DNA of 64,000 nucleotides from an uncultured Erythrobacter sp. GTDB lineage: Bacteria > Pseudomonadota > Alphaproteobacteria > Sphingomonadales > Sphingomonadaceae. The position numbers and the translations under genes were made by a program. Below the pieces are notes generated by a model. That model was not told the origin of the DNA. It saw nothing but the letters and a program-made list of their open reading frames with translations, and did no database searches. The first letter of the stretch is position 1, and each line of letters starts with the position of its first letter. The DNA is taken from contig CANMOQ010000001.1 of assembly GCA_947499505.1 (NCBI GenBank), positions 1,377,144 through 1,441,143 of the forward strand, written 5' to 3'. This document shows, piece after piece, positions 51,971-61,320 of this stretch.

Positions 51971-52759
51971 TTATTCGCCGCCGAACTTAAACCTGACGCC
52001 GGCAGAGACGATCGATTGTTCTGACTCGATCCCGAGTGTTGCAGGAAGCAGGTTCAGCTCAACATCGCTGTCTTCGGTGGTGGCGCGGTAGGTGTATTGG
52101 CCGAAGACCTCGGCGCGCGGTGAGAGCGCAAAGCTCGCGCCCGCCATCAGTTGGTAGGCAAAGCCGCCATCGTCATCATTGGCAACATCTACGCCAGAAG
52201 GCGAGAACTCTGCATCGACCCATTGGTAGCCGAGGCCCGCGCCAATGTACGGCTTGAACGAGCCACCAGTGTTTATGTCGTAAAAGACGTTACCGAAGAC
52301 GCCGAAATTGCTGACATCGCCCTGGCCGTCGGCGATCACTGCGCCAACGGTGGGGTTTGCCGGATCGGCAGCCCCGCGGGTGAGAACGGCCACATCAACG
52401 CCGTCAATATCCGCGCCGCCGACCGTCAGGCCGGAATGGCCCGATACGTCATATTCGGAATAGGCCCCTTCCAGCTCCACGCGGAAGCCATTGGCAAAGG
52501 CGTATCCAACCTGACCGCTCAGCGCGAGGCCATTGTCGAATTGGGAATTCCATTCCAGCGGGGTTTCCGCAGCAATCGCGTCAAAATCAGCGGTTGCCGC
52601 GACATCGGCATCAAATTCTCCTGAGTTTTGGCTGTCACTGGGCAGGCTGATCCCGCCGCTGACGCCAACATAAGGCCCCTCGGCCAAAGCCGCAGAGGGA
52701 ACCGCAAGTGCGCCAAACGCCGCACCGGTAAAAGCGATATATTTAAAGGACTTTGTCAT
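51971..52759 (-). CDS. outer-membrane beta-barrel (porin/opacity-type) protein
   Basis: A 262-residue protein with a signal peptide (YIAFTGAAFGALAVPSAALA) followed by YVGVSGGISLPSDSQNSGEF and alternating strands such as GYAFANGFRVELEGAYSEYD, PYIGAGLGYQWVDAEF and AEVFGQYTYRATTED; it ends VRFKFGGE. It resembles the small opacity/P44-like barrels. The C-terminus lacks a final aromatic residue, having GGE after the last FKF. It has its own terminator. On its upstream side is the islet with the displaced copy of the ccrM 3' end. Confidence 0.8.
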   Translation of the reverse strand: MTKSFKYIAFTGAAFGALAVPSAALAEGPYVGVSGGISLPSDSQNSGEFDADVAATADFDAIAAETPLEWNSQFDNGLALSGQVGYAFANGFRVELEGAYSEYDVSGHSGLTVGGADIDGVDVAVLTRGAADPANPTVGAVIADGQGDVSNFGVFGNVFYDINTGGSFKPYIGAGLGYQWVDAEFSPSGVDVANDDDGGFAYQLMAGASFALSPRAEVFGQYTYRATTEDSDVELNLLPATLGIESEQSIVSAGVRFKFGGE

Positions 52760-52857
52760 GATTTCCTCGAATTAGGTTACGCCCCCGAACAAGCAAAATC
52801 GCGCTGGAAACATGAACCTAAGCTGCGGAAATCTGGTGCCTTGCGGCGAGCTGCCTC

Positions 52858-52961
52858 TAGTCTTCGTCGGCCAGCAAGAAGCGTTGCCTGGCTGCGTCGA
52901 TTGGATTCACATCGGCGCCATCATCGAAGTACCAGAAGGTCCAGCCGTTGCAGCTGGGGGC
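52858..52961 (-). pseudogene. displaced copy of the ccrM 3' end (direct repeat A)
   Basis: 104 bases that match the last 34 codons of ccrM (53683-53786) with three mismatches by hand count. On the minus strand it reads [20 protein letters not shown] ... ADED and a TAG stop. It is not attached to any upstream coding sequence, so it is a remnant. The copies are exactly 825 bases apart and bracket a DUF1629-like gene. The rest of the gap 52760-53000 holds nothing that I can identify. Confidence 0.9.
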
Positions 52962-53000
52962 GCGTTAAGTCCCTCTCAAGAGACGACGGATCTTTTCCGC

Positions 53001-53654
53001 CTAAACCGCCTCTTTCTCGCTCTTTTCGAATGTGATTCCTGTCAATCCTTTGGCCCGGAGATGGTCGGCCATGGCTCGCGACATTAATGGCGGGCTGCCG
53101 GGTCCGCCCCCTAAATATCGGTCATGCCAGAGATGTATGTCACCGATCTTTGCCAGTGAGAAAACAATCTTTGGCTCCGCGTCCAAATTGGCATTCGGCG
53201 GAAGCAGCTCTGGAAAGTCCTGCGCAACCTCCCTTGCCTTCATCCAACTGTTCAGGACAAAGGCCATCGTGGTGTGTTCACGGTCAACGCTATCGACTTG
53301 GTAGAGGACAACCATCCAGTAACGATCCTCCACCTTTCGCTTGCGCTGGTCGAGATACTCTACGGGGACAAATTGGTGAACGCCCGATTCAAGCTCTTCG
53401 ATGGCCTGTTTTGCCCGTTCGGAGACGCTGAAGCGCGGGATATAGCCAAAATCACCGGGAGGTCCGTTGTTGTCATCCTTCCACATTACCTGTTTCGGCA
53501 TGTGGGTCGGATCGAGTTCCGGTATCCGTGCCAGCTCTTCGCCTAAAAACGGCTGGCCGAGCGACTTTACCTTGTCAAAGTCGCCATCAAGGATCTTGAT
53601 GCTCGATGAAATTCCAGTCGGTTCACGGATACTCATTTGATATACGACTGGCAT
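53001..53654 (-). CDS. DUF1629 / Imm11-type immunity-like protein
   Basis: A 217-residue protein whose C-terminal half (PPGDFGYIPRFSVSERAKQA ... IWHD-like GDIHLWHDRYLGG ... LMSRAMADHLRAKGLTGITFEK) resembles the DUF1629/Imm11 group found as immunity or defence-island proteins in many bacteria. No toxin-like gene adjoins it, so it would be an orphan. It lies entirely inside a 720-base segment bracketed by direct repeats of the ccrM 3' end, which marks it as inserted DNA. ATG 53654 is chosen; it lies 28 bases after the ccrM stop. The family assignment is by recall of the pattern. Confidence 0.65.
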   Translation of the reverse strand: MPVVYQMSIREPTGISSSIKILDGDFDKVKSLGQPFLGEELARIPELDPTHMPKQVMWKDDNNGPPGDFGYIPRFSVSERAKQAIEELESGVHQFVPVEYLDQRKRKVEDRYWMVVLYQVDSVDREHTTMAFVLNSWMKAREVAQDFPELLPPNANLDAEPKIVFSLAKIGDIHLWHDRYLGGGPGSPPLMSRAMADHLRAKGLTGITFEKSEKEAV

Positions 53655-53681
53655 CGCTCGCCGACCTCTTACAGAGTGTTG

Positions 53682-55068
<1,387 letters not shown>

Positions 55069-55095
55069 AAAACCTGTCTTTGCGGCCAAACTAAC

Positions 55096-56019
55096 TCACA
55101 TGAAGATAAAGACGACGTTGCCGAGGAACGCAGCGAGCAGAACGAGACCCATGGCCCGCCCGATCGATTTTGCGAACCACAGCAAGCCTAGCATCGCGAC
55201 CGCGCTCGCGATCAGCAGGCCCATTTGCACGCCCAGCAAGTTCTCTGGCAGCGCAAATGGAGCGATACCCATGGTAACGCCGCCGATCAGCAGAATGTTG
55301 TAGATGTTTGAGCCAACGACATTGCCAATCGCCAGCCCTGGCTTGCCGCGCAGCGCCGCCGCAACGGATGCCGCAAGTTCGGGCAGCGAGGTGCCAAAGG
55401 CCACTACGGTAAGGCCAATCGCGGTCTCGCTGACGCCGAACAAGGTCGCCAGATCAATCGCGCCGGTCACCAAAATCTGGCCGCTGACCACTAGTATCGC
55501 GAGGCCGCCGGCGAACAAAGCCGAGGCAAAATAGCCATTCTCTGGCGCGTCGTCGTCATCATCGTCGTCCTGCGCCGCGCCGGGATAGCGATAGCGCCAG
55601 ACGATATAGCTGACGATGCCAACCAGCAGCGAGCCGCCGATCCAGCGCGCGCCCAATTGCGAATAGGCCAAGGCTGCGAGGCCAATCGTGGCGATCAAAG
55701 CGACCACGGCATCGCGCCGCCCGCCCCCGGTCAGCGCAATCGGCATCACCAGCGCCGTTGCGCCCAGGATCAGCAGCGTGTTTGCAAGGTTGGAGCCAAC
55801 GATATTGCCCCAAGCGATGCCCGGCGAGCCTTCAAGCGCGGCCTGAACACTGGCGACCATTTCCGGCATGCTGGTGGCAAAGCCAACGATCACCAAACCG
55901 GTGACCAGAGTGGAAATACCGAGCTTTTGCGCAATGCCTACGGCACCGCGCACCAACAGTTCGCCGCCAATCGCCAGGCCAACCAGGCCCGCAAGGCTCA
56001 AGAGAATCGCGTTCAACAT
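55096..56019 (-). CDS. calcium/sodium antiporter (CaCA family, YrbG-like)
   Basis: A 307-residue protein with ten or eleven membrane segments. The two alpha-repeat signatures are VIVGFATSMPEMVASV ... GNIVGSNLANTLLILG and TVVAFGTSLPELAASV ... GNVVGSNIYNILLIGG, as in K+-independent Ca2+/Na+ exchangers. The central cytoplasmic loop has a run of seven aspartates (residues 151-157), plausibly a metal-sensing or metal-binding element. Intact. Confidence 0.92.
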   Translation of the reverse strand: MLNAILLSLAGLVGLAIGGELLVRGAVGIAQKLGISTLVTGLVIVGFATSMPEMVASVQAALEGSPGIAWGNIVGSNLANTLLILGATALVMPIALTGGGRRDAVVALIATIGLAALAYSQLGARWIGGSLLVGIVSYIVWRYRYPGAAQDDDDDDDAPENGYFASALFAGGLAILVVSGQILVTGAIDLATLFGVSETAIGLTVVAFGTSLPELAASVAAALRGKPGLAIGNVVGSNIYNILLIGGVTMGIAPFALPENLLGVQMGLLIASAVAMLGLLWFAKSIGRAMGLVLLAAFLGNVVFIFM

Positions 56020-56105
56020 GCGCGGCGCTTAAGCGAACCGCAGGAAACTTAAAAGCGAATAGAGAATGTTGGGTGTGCGGGTGGATAGACCTCAACACCT
56101 GCCTT

Positions 56106-56183
56106 GCCACCCGCGCCCTCCACCCTTCCACCCGGATCGTATCCGAAACTGTTCCGGGTGGAAGGGTGGAGGGTGCGGGTGGC
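56106..56183. repeat. 78-bp palindromic element, copy 2
   Basis: Arms 56106-56136 and 56153-56183 (31 bases each, one mismatch) around a 16-base spacer. It lies between the antiporter start and the rnhB stop. The arm sequence matches copy 1; the spacer is close to that of copy 3 but different from copy 1. Confidence 0.93.
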
Positions 56184-56205
56184 TACGGCGCGCACGATAG
56201 AGAGC

Positions 56206-56856
56206 TCAAAGCAAAGACGCCTGAGCAACAGGTGCAAAACTGTAGCGGTGCAGCGGCGTGGGCCCGTGTTTGCGCAGCGCCTCCATATGCGCAGCCGAGC
56301 CATAGCCCTTATTCCGCTCCCAGCCGTATTCCGGGTATTCCCGCGCAGCCTCAATCATAATCCGATCGCGCCATTCCTTCGCAACGATGGACGCCGCCGA
56401 AATCGCGGGCTCAATCCCGTCGCCGCCCACGATGGAGCGCGCGGGCCAATGCCAGCCAGCGCGCCTGCCTGCTGGCGTCATATTGCCATCGATGATCACC
56501 TCATTGATGGTCTCGATCCCGCGCTCAACCAATGCCGCGCACAGCCGTGCGGTCGCATCCGTCATCGCTTGAAAGGTCGCTTGCAGGATATTGATTTCAT
56601 CAATCTGCGGCGGCTCAATCACGCCGACAGCCCAAGCGCAGCTTTCGCGGATTTCCAAATCCAGCCTCGCGCGTTTTTTCGGCGAAAGTGCCTTGGAATC
56701 CGCCAAACCTATAGGTGGTGACTTGCACAAGACGACCGCTCCCGCCACTACCGGGCCAGCCAGCGGGCCCCGTCCCGCCTCATCAACACCAATTATGACC
56801 CCCGATTTCAAAAAATCCGGGGCACCAAATTCTGTTTTGGGAGTTCCAGAGACCAT
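56206..56856 (-). CDS. rnhB: ribonuclease HII
   Basis: Cuts the RNA strand of RNA/DNA hybrids and removes ribonucleotides from DNA. The 216-residue product has GVDEAGRGPLAGPVVAGAV (catalytic Asp25, Glu26), DSKALSPKKR, IDGNMTP and ISAASIVAKEWRDRIM. The ATG at 56856 overlaps the divergent sugar dehydrogenase start, so the two start codons lie on opposite strands of the same bases. The frame stays open upstream to 56970, but that part is antisense to the dehydrogenase. A TTG about 15 codons further in could be the true start. Confidence 0.93.
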   Translation of the reverse strand: MVSGTPKTEFGAPDFLKSGVIIGVDEAGRGPLAGPVVAGAVVLCKSPPIGLADSKALSPKKRARLDLEIRESCAWAVGVIEPPQIDEINILQATFQAMTDATARLCAALVERGIETINEVIIDGNMTPAGRRAGWHWPARSIVGGDGIEPAISAASIVAKEWRDRIMIEAAREYPEYGWERNKGYGSAAHMEALRKHGPTPLHRYSFAPVAQASLL

Positions 56857-58024
56857 GATGAAATTTTCCAAGCTCGCAGTCGCCCTATCCCTCCCCGCAT
56901 TCGCGCTCGCAAGCTGCGGCAATGCAAATTCCGTGGACGAGACCGCTGCCGAAGGCGCGGTCGATCCCACGAACGTAAGTTACAATGTGGAGCCGATGGG
57001 TGAGTTCAACGAACCCTGGGCGGTCGCCTTTGCCCCCGGCACAGACATGATCTTCCTGACTGAGAAACCCGGCACCATGCGCGCGGTCGACACGACCAGC
57101 GGCGCAGTGATGGAAGTCTCCGGTATGCCAAATGTCGATTATGGCGGCCAAGGGGGCCTTGGCGATATTGCCTTCCTGCCATCGGAAGCGGGCGAAGACC
57201 TGTCTGAGCGCACGATCTATCTCAGCTGGGCGGAAGCTGGCGACGACGACACGCGCGGCGCAGTATTGGGCCGCGGCACATTGTCTTGCGAGGCGCAGGC
57301 CTGCGCTGTTTCCGGCCTCGACGTGATCTGGCGCCAAGCGCCCAAGACCGGCAAGCGCGGCCATTATTCGCACCGCATCGCTGTTTCTCCGGATGAACAA
57401 TATCTGTTTGTATCAAGCGGCGACCGCCAAGAGCTGGAGCCTGCGCAGGACAACACCAACAATCTGGGCACGGTCGTGCGCCTGGACCTCGATGGCACGC
57501 CAGCAGAGGGCAATCCCTTTGCCGATCAAGGCGGCATCACCTCAGAAATCTGGTCTTATGGCCACCGCAATGTCCTGGGCCTGGCGTTCGATCCAGACGG
57601 CCAGTTGTGGGATCTGGAGCACGGACCAGCAGGCGGCGATGAGTTTAACAAGGTCACGCGCGGCACCAATTATGGCTGGCCAACGGTTTCCGACGGCGAG
57701 CATTACAATGGCGACCCGATCCCGAACCACTCGACCCGTCCCGAATTTCAAACCGCAGCGATTGGGTGGACCCCAGTGATCGCGCCGGGTGACTTCCTGT
57801 TCTACACCGGCGATGCGTTCCCTGCGTGGAAGGGTGATCCGCTGATGGTAGGCCTCGCCTCGCTCGGTATCGTGCATGTTGAGATTGACGGCGACACCGC
57901 GACCGAGGTTGCACGCCACACATTCGACGCGCGCATTCGCGGGATTGAGCAAGGCCCGGATGGCAATATCTGGCTGATCGAAGACGGCGAAGGCGGCAAG
58001 CTGCTCAAGGTTTCGCCTAATTGA
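56855..58024 (+). CDS. PQQ-dependent sugar dehydrogenase-like lipoprotein
   Basis: A 389-residue exported lipoprotein: hydrophobic signal with lipobox ending LASC near residue 21, then a six-bladed beta-propeller of the soluble glucose/aldose sugar dehydrogenase (YliI/Asd) family. Diagnostic parts: FNEPWAVAFAPGTD, GGQGGLGDIAFLP, GHYSHRIAVSPDEQYLFVSSGDR and SYGHRNVLGLAFDPDGQLW ... EHGPAGGDE. It probably oxidises an aldose in the periplasm with PQQ. ATG 56855 or 56858 are both possible. Its start region overlaps the start of divergent rnhB. Confidence 0.9.
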   Translation: MMKFSKLAVALSLPAFALASCGNANSVDETAAEGAVDPTNVSYNVEPMGEFNEPWAVAFAPGTDMIFLTEKPGTMRAVDTTSGAVMEVSGMPNVDYGGQGGLGDIAFLPSEAGEDLSERTIYLSWAEAGDDDTRGAVLGRGTLSCEAQACAVSGLDVIWRQAPKTGKRGHYSHRIAVSPDEQYLFVSSGDRQELEPAQDNTNNLGTVVRLDLDGTPAEGNPFADQGGITSEIWSYGHRNVLGLAFDPDGQLWDLEHGPAGGDEFNKVTRGTNYGWPTVSDGEHYNGDPIPNHSTRPEFQTAAIGWTPVIAPGDFLFYTGDAFPAWKGDPLMVGLASLGIVHVEIDGDTATEVARHTFDARIRGIEQGPDGNIWLIEDGEGGKLLKVSPN

Positions 58025-58062
58025 GTGGGCTTAGATCAGGACATCCATCCTGATCTAACCGA

Positions 58063-58140
58063 GCCACCCGCGCCCTCCACCCTTCCACCCGGATGTTATC
58101 CGAAACTGTTCCGGGTGGAAGGGTGGAGGGCGCGGGTGGC
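58063..58140. repeat. 78-bp palindromic element, copy 3
   Basis: Arms 58063-58093 and 58110-58140, perfectly complementary over 31 bases, with a 16-base spacer (TGTTATCCGAAACTGT). It lies between the sugar dehydrogenase stop and the acetyltransferase start. Together with copy 2 it flanks rnhB and the dehydrogenase. Confidence 0.95.
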
Positions 58141-58178
58141 TTGGCTTTGAAAACCAAAACCCCTAAGCGCCCGGCACG

Positions 58179-58736
58179 ATGGCAACATTGATCCCCCTTG
58201 CCGCGGTTGAAGCCGCGATGATCGAGCAATTGCTCGACCGTGCCTTTGGCCCAGATCGCCATGCGCGCACTGCATACCGGATTCGCGAAGGTGTGGAATG
58301 GCTGGAAGGGCTCAGCTTCGCTGCGCTCGACGAGGATGAGCTGCTGGTTGGGACGATCCAAGTGTGGCCTGTGGCGCTGACGGATCCCGATGGCCGCAAT
58401 TATCCGCTGCTGATGATCGGCCCCGTTGCCGTGCTGCCAGAGCATCAGCGCGAGGGGTATGGCAAGGCTCTGATGCTCGCCAGCCTGGAGGCGATCGCCA
58501 ATATGGGCGGAAATGCCCCGGCGCTGCCTCAGGTGATGATCGGCGATCCGGAATATTATGGGCGTTTCTTCGGGTTTAGCGCCGAACCCACCGCTCTGTG
58601 GCGCGCGCCCGGCCCGAATGATCCGGCCCGGCTGCTGGTGCGCTGTGACAATCCAGCGGTACTGCCGGCCAAGGGCAATCTTGGCCCATGGGGTTCTTTT
58701 GAGACGGCAAGTAACAGCTCAGACTTGGCGAAGTGA
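58179..58736 (+). CDS. GNAT-family N-acetyltransferase
   Basis: A 185-residue protein with the GNAT fold core: IGPVAVLPEHQREGYGKALMLASLE is the acetyl-CoA-binding motif A (here Q-R-E-G-Y-G-K, close to the Q/R-x-x-G-x-G/A consensus), and DPEYYGRFFGFSAEP is motif B. The substrate is unknown. It starts 38 bases after the palindromic element and is followed by DUF1285, Nudix and cca genes on the same strand. Confidence 0.87.
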   Translation: MATLIPLAAVEAAMIEQLLDRAFGPDRHARTAYRIREGVEWLEGLSFAALDEDELLVGTIQVWPVALTDPDGRNYPLLMIGPVAVLPEHQREGYGKALMLASLEAIANMGGNAPALPQVMIGDPEYYGRFFGFSAEPTALWRAPGPNDPARLLVRCDNPAVLPAKGNLGPWGSFETASNSSDLAK

Positions 58737-58764
58737 TCGACATCTGGCATCGCTGCGGATGTAA

Positions 58765-59310
58765 ATGCCTTACGAACCACCACCTTATCTCGCCGACCTG
58801 ACGCTGGCCCAGATTGCTGAGCAAGTTGCGGCGCGCAAATTGCCCCCAGTCGAAGGCTGGGCACCCACCAAAATGGGCGACAGCCGGATGCGCATTGCCG
58901 CCGATGGCACATGGTTTCACGATGGCGATCCGATCCGGCGCGAGGCGATGGTGAGAGCCTTCTCTGGCCTGCTGACCCGCGATGCATCGGGTGAGCATTT
59001 TCTGGTCAGCCCGTTTGAAAAGCTCAGCATTGAAGTGGAGGACGCGGCCTTTATCGCAACTGACTGCGCTCAGCGTGAAGGCGGGCTCGCCTTTTTCCTG
59101 AACACCGATGAGCTGGTGATTGCCGGGCCAGACCATGCCTTGCGCGCAGCGGGCGACGCAGAAACTCCGGCGATTTATTTGCACGTGCGGCGCGGCTGCG
59201 AGGCGCGGCTTAACCGCTCCACCTATGCGCAACTCGCTGAAATCGCGATTGCAAACGGCGATGACTGGAGCGTTTCAAGCGGGGGCGAGACCTTCTCGCT
59301 CTTGCCCTGA
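58765..59310 (+). CDS. DUF1285-family protein
   Basis: A 181-residue protein with the pattern RIAADGTWFHDGDPIRREAMVRAFSGLLTRDASGEHFLVSPFEKLSIEVEDA typical of DUF1285, a family of unknown function. In alphaproteobacteria it commonly precedes a Nudix hydrolase and the CCA-adding enzyme, as here. It is separated from the Nudix start by 13 bases. Confidence 0.88.
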   Translation: MPYEPPPYLADLTLAQIAEQVAARKLPPVEGWAPTKMGDSRMRIAADGTWFHDGDPIRREAMVRAFSGLLTRDASGEHFLVSPFEKLSIEVEDAAFIATDCAQREGGLAFFLNTDELVIAGPDHALRAAGDAETPAIYLHVRRGCEARLNRSTYAQLAEIAIANGDDWSVSSGGETFSLLP

Positions 59311-59323
59311 GGCGCCCGCCAAT

Positions 59324-59941
59324 ATGAGCTCGCTGTTCGCTCATCTCGGCCGCCTTTACGAAGACGGGCACCGGCACGAAATCACCGACCTGCTGAGCGA
59401 TAAGAGCTTTTTGGAAGGTGGGCGCACGGCAGAGGCAGCCGTCCTGATCGCGGTGACCGACCGGGCCGAACCCGGCGTCATCCTAACCCAGCGCCCGCAG
59501 GATATGCGCGATCACCCCGGCCAAGTCGCCTTCCCCGGCGGCAAGCTGGACCCCGGCGAAGACGCGATCACCGCCGCCCTGAGAGAGGCGCAGGAAGAGC
59601 TCGCGATTGATCCCGCCGATGTGCAGGTGATCGGGGCAACCGATTGCTATCAAACCGGCACGGGCTTCAATGTCACCCCGGTGCTTGCCGTGGTGCCGCC
59701 AGACCTAGAACTGACCCCCAGCCCGGCAGAGGTCGAGGCATGGTTTGAGGTGCCGCTCGCGACTTTGCTGGAGCAGGAAAATTGGGAAAGCCATGAGGTT
59801 TTCTGGCGCGGGCAAATGCGGCACTATCTGGAAATGCATTACGAGGGCTTTCGCATCTGGGGCGTGACGGCGGCAATCATCGCCAATCTATCGCGGCGGA
59901 TTGATTTCAACCCACTTACCATCCAATCCCGTTTGGGCTGA
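59324..59941 (+). CDS. Nudix hydrolase, CoA pyrophosphatase (NudL)-like
   Basis: A 205-residue protein with a complete Nudix box (GGKLDPGEDAITAALREAQEELAI, residues 72-95 with consensus G-x5-E-x7-REUxEExGU) and the NudL-type segment LTQRPQDMRDHPGQVAFPGG. It probably hydrolyses CoA or related pyrophosphates. The last codons and the TGA stop fall within a palindromic repeat (59929-60020), so the repeat defines the C-terminus. The start at ATG 59324 is chosen because the family begins there; upstream sequence in this frame overlaps DUF1285. Confidence 0.9.
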   Translation: MSSLFAHLGRLYEDGHRHEITDLLSDKSFLEGGRTAEAAVLIAVTDRAEPGVILTQRPQDMRDHPGQVAFPGGKLDPGEDAITAALREAQEELAIDPADVQVIGATDCYQTGTGFNVTPVLAVVPPDLELTPSPAEVEAWFEVPLATLLEQENWESHEVFWRGQMRHYLEMHYEGFRIWGVTAAIIANLSRRIDFNPLTIQSRLG

Positions 59942-60020
59942 GCTTGTCGAAGCCCTGTCCTTCACTTAAGCCTTGGATATCAGAGGAAGTGCAGCCCTTC
60001 GACAGGCTCAGGGCGAACGG
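59929..60020. repeat. palindromic repeat (GAGCTTGTCGAAG type), copy 1
   Basis: Inverted arms CCGTTTGGGCTGAGCTTGTC (59929 on), continuing GAAGCCC, and at the other end GCCCTTCGACAGGCTCAGGG (59993 on), continuing CGAACGG, mostly complementary with several mismatches. This sequence type (CTTCGACAAGCTCAGCACGA) is dispersed in many sphingomonad and other proteobacterial genomes. It supplies the Nudix stop codon and ends 11 bases before the cca start. Confidence 0.85.
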
Positions 60021-60031
60021 ATCGGGATGCT

Positions 60032-61204
60032 ATGCCTAGCCTGCCAGTAACAGATTGGACCAAACGAGCGGGGATGGCTGAGCTCGTTCAAGCCCTGGGC
60101 GCAGACAATATTCGCTGGGTCGGCGGGGCGGTGCGCGACACTTTGATCGGCATGGCCGTCCACGATGTCGATTGCGCGACCAAATTGACACCTGACGTGG
60201 TGATTGACCGCTGCCGGGAGGCGGGCATTCGCACGGTTCCCACCGGGCTGGACCATGGCACCATCACCGCCGTGCTGGAGGGCGGGCCGGTTGAGGTCAC
60301 GACCCTGCGCCGCGATGTCGCCACCGACGGCAGGCGCGCGACCATCGCCTTTGCGCAGGAATGGCGCGAGGACGCCGCCCGGCGCGATTTCACCATCAAC
60401 GCGCTGTTCGCTCATCCGGAAACGCTCGAAATTTCCGACTATTTCGGCGGGCTGGACGATCTCGCCGCGCGGCGCGTGCGCTTCATTGGTGATGCCCGGG
60501 CCCGCATTCGCGAGGACCACTTGCGGATCCTGCGCTATTACCGGTTTCAGGCGCGCTTTGGAGCGGACCTGGATGCCGAGGCAGAGGAAGCCTGCGAGGA
60601 ACTCGCCGGGACGCTCAAGGGCCTCAGCCGGGAGCGGGTGTCTGGCGAATTGCTCGGCATTCTTGCCCTACCCGATCCGCATCCCACCGCCGCGCGCATG
60701 CACGCAAAGGGCGTGCTGGGCGTGATCCTGCCAGAGGCTTGCAGAGCGCATCTTGCGGCGCTTCAAGACCTGATCGCGGCGGAAACCGCACAAGGCTTTT
60801 CGCCCGATCCACTGCGGCGTTTGGCCGCTCTTCTGCCCCCCATTCGCGAGGTTTCAGAAGCGGTGGCGGCTCGGCTGCGCTTATCGCGGGCTCAGCGCGC
60901 GCGCCTGATCTGCGCGGCGGAGCGGACTGAAGCTGATCGCGCAAACCCTCTGGCTCTCGCCTATTATGAAGGCGCGCAAGGCGCAGCCGATCGATTGCTG
61001 CTGCTGGGCCAGGATGCGAGCGCGGTGAAGGATTGGGAGCGCCCGCAATTCCCACTCAAAGGCGGCGAGATCGTCGCGCGCGGTGTTCAGGCTGGACCCG
61101 AGGTCGCGCGGCTGTTGCAAACGGTGGAGGCGCGCTGGGTTGAGGAAGGATTCCCAAGCCGCGAACGTGTGCTCGAACTGCTCAGCGAAACACTGGAAGA
61201 CTAA
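60032..61204 (+). CDS. cca: CCA tRNA nucleotidyltransferase
   Basis: Adds or repairs the CCA end of tRNAs. The 390-residue product has the nucleotidyltransferase signature VGGAVRDTLIGMAVHDVDCAT (catalytic Asp45 and Asp47), RRDFTINALF, the flexible-loop segment RFIGDARARIREDHLRILRYYRFQARFG, and a helical C-terminal domain. It is class II and shorter than the E. coli type (no HD domain), as is usual in alphaproteobacteria. Copies of one palindromic repeat family lie on both sides of the gene. Confidence 0.94.
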   Translation: MPSLPVTDWTKRAGMAELVQALGADNIRWVGGAVRDTLIGMAVHDVDCATKLTPDVVIDRCREAGIRTVPTGLDHGTITAVLEGGPVEVTTLRRDVATDGRRATIAFAQEWREDAARRDFTINALFAHPETLEISDYFGGLDDLAARRVRFIGDARARIREDHLRILRYYRFQARFGADLDAEAEEACEELAGTLKGLSRERVSGELLGILALPDPHPTAARMHAKGVLGVILPEACRAHLAALQDLIAAETAQGFSPDPLRRLAALLPPIREVSEAVAARLRLSRAQRARLICAAERTEADRANPLALAYYEGAQGAADRLLLLGQDASAVKDWERPQFPLKGGEIVARGVQAGPEVARLLQTVEARWVEEGFPSRERVLELLSETLED

Positions 61205-61212
61205 CCTAACAC

Positions 61213-61302
61213 CCGCCTGCCCTGAGCTTCTCCAAGGGCTGCACTTCTTACTTCAACGCAGCAATCAAAAGAGCAGTGCTTCGACAAGCTCAGCACGAAC
61301 GG
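61213..61302. repeat. palindromic repeat (GAGCTTGTCGAAG type), copy 2
   Basis: Left arm from 61213 (CCGCCTGCCCTGAGCTTCTC ...) and right arm ending at 61302 (GCTTCGACAAGCTCAGCACG, then AACGG), imperfectly complementary. It lies between the cca stop and the convergent parC stop, where it could also act as a bidirectional RNA hairpin. Confidence 0.8.
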
Positions 61303-61320
61303 AGTTTAGAGAATGATTCT

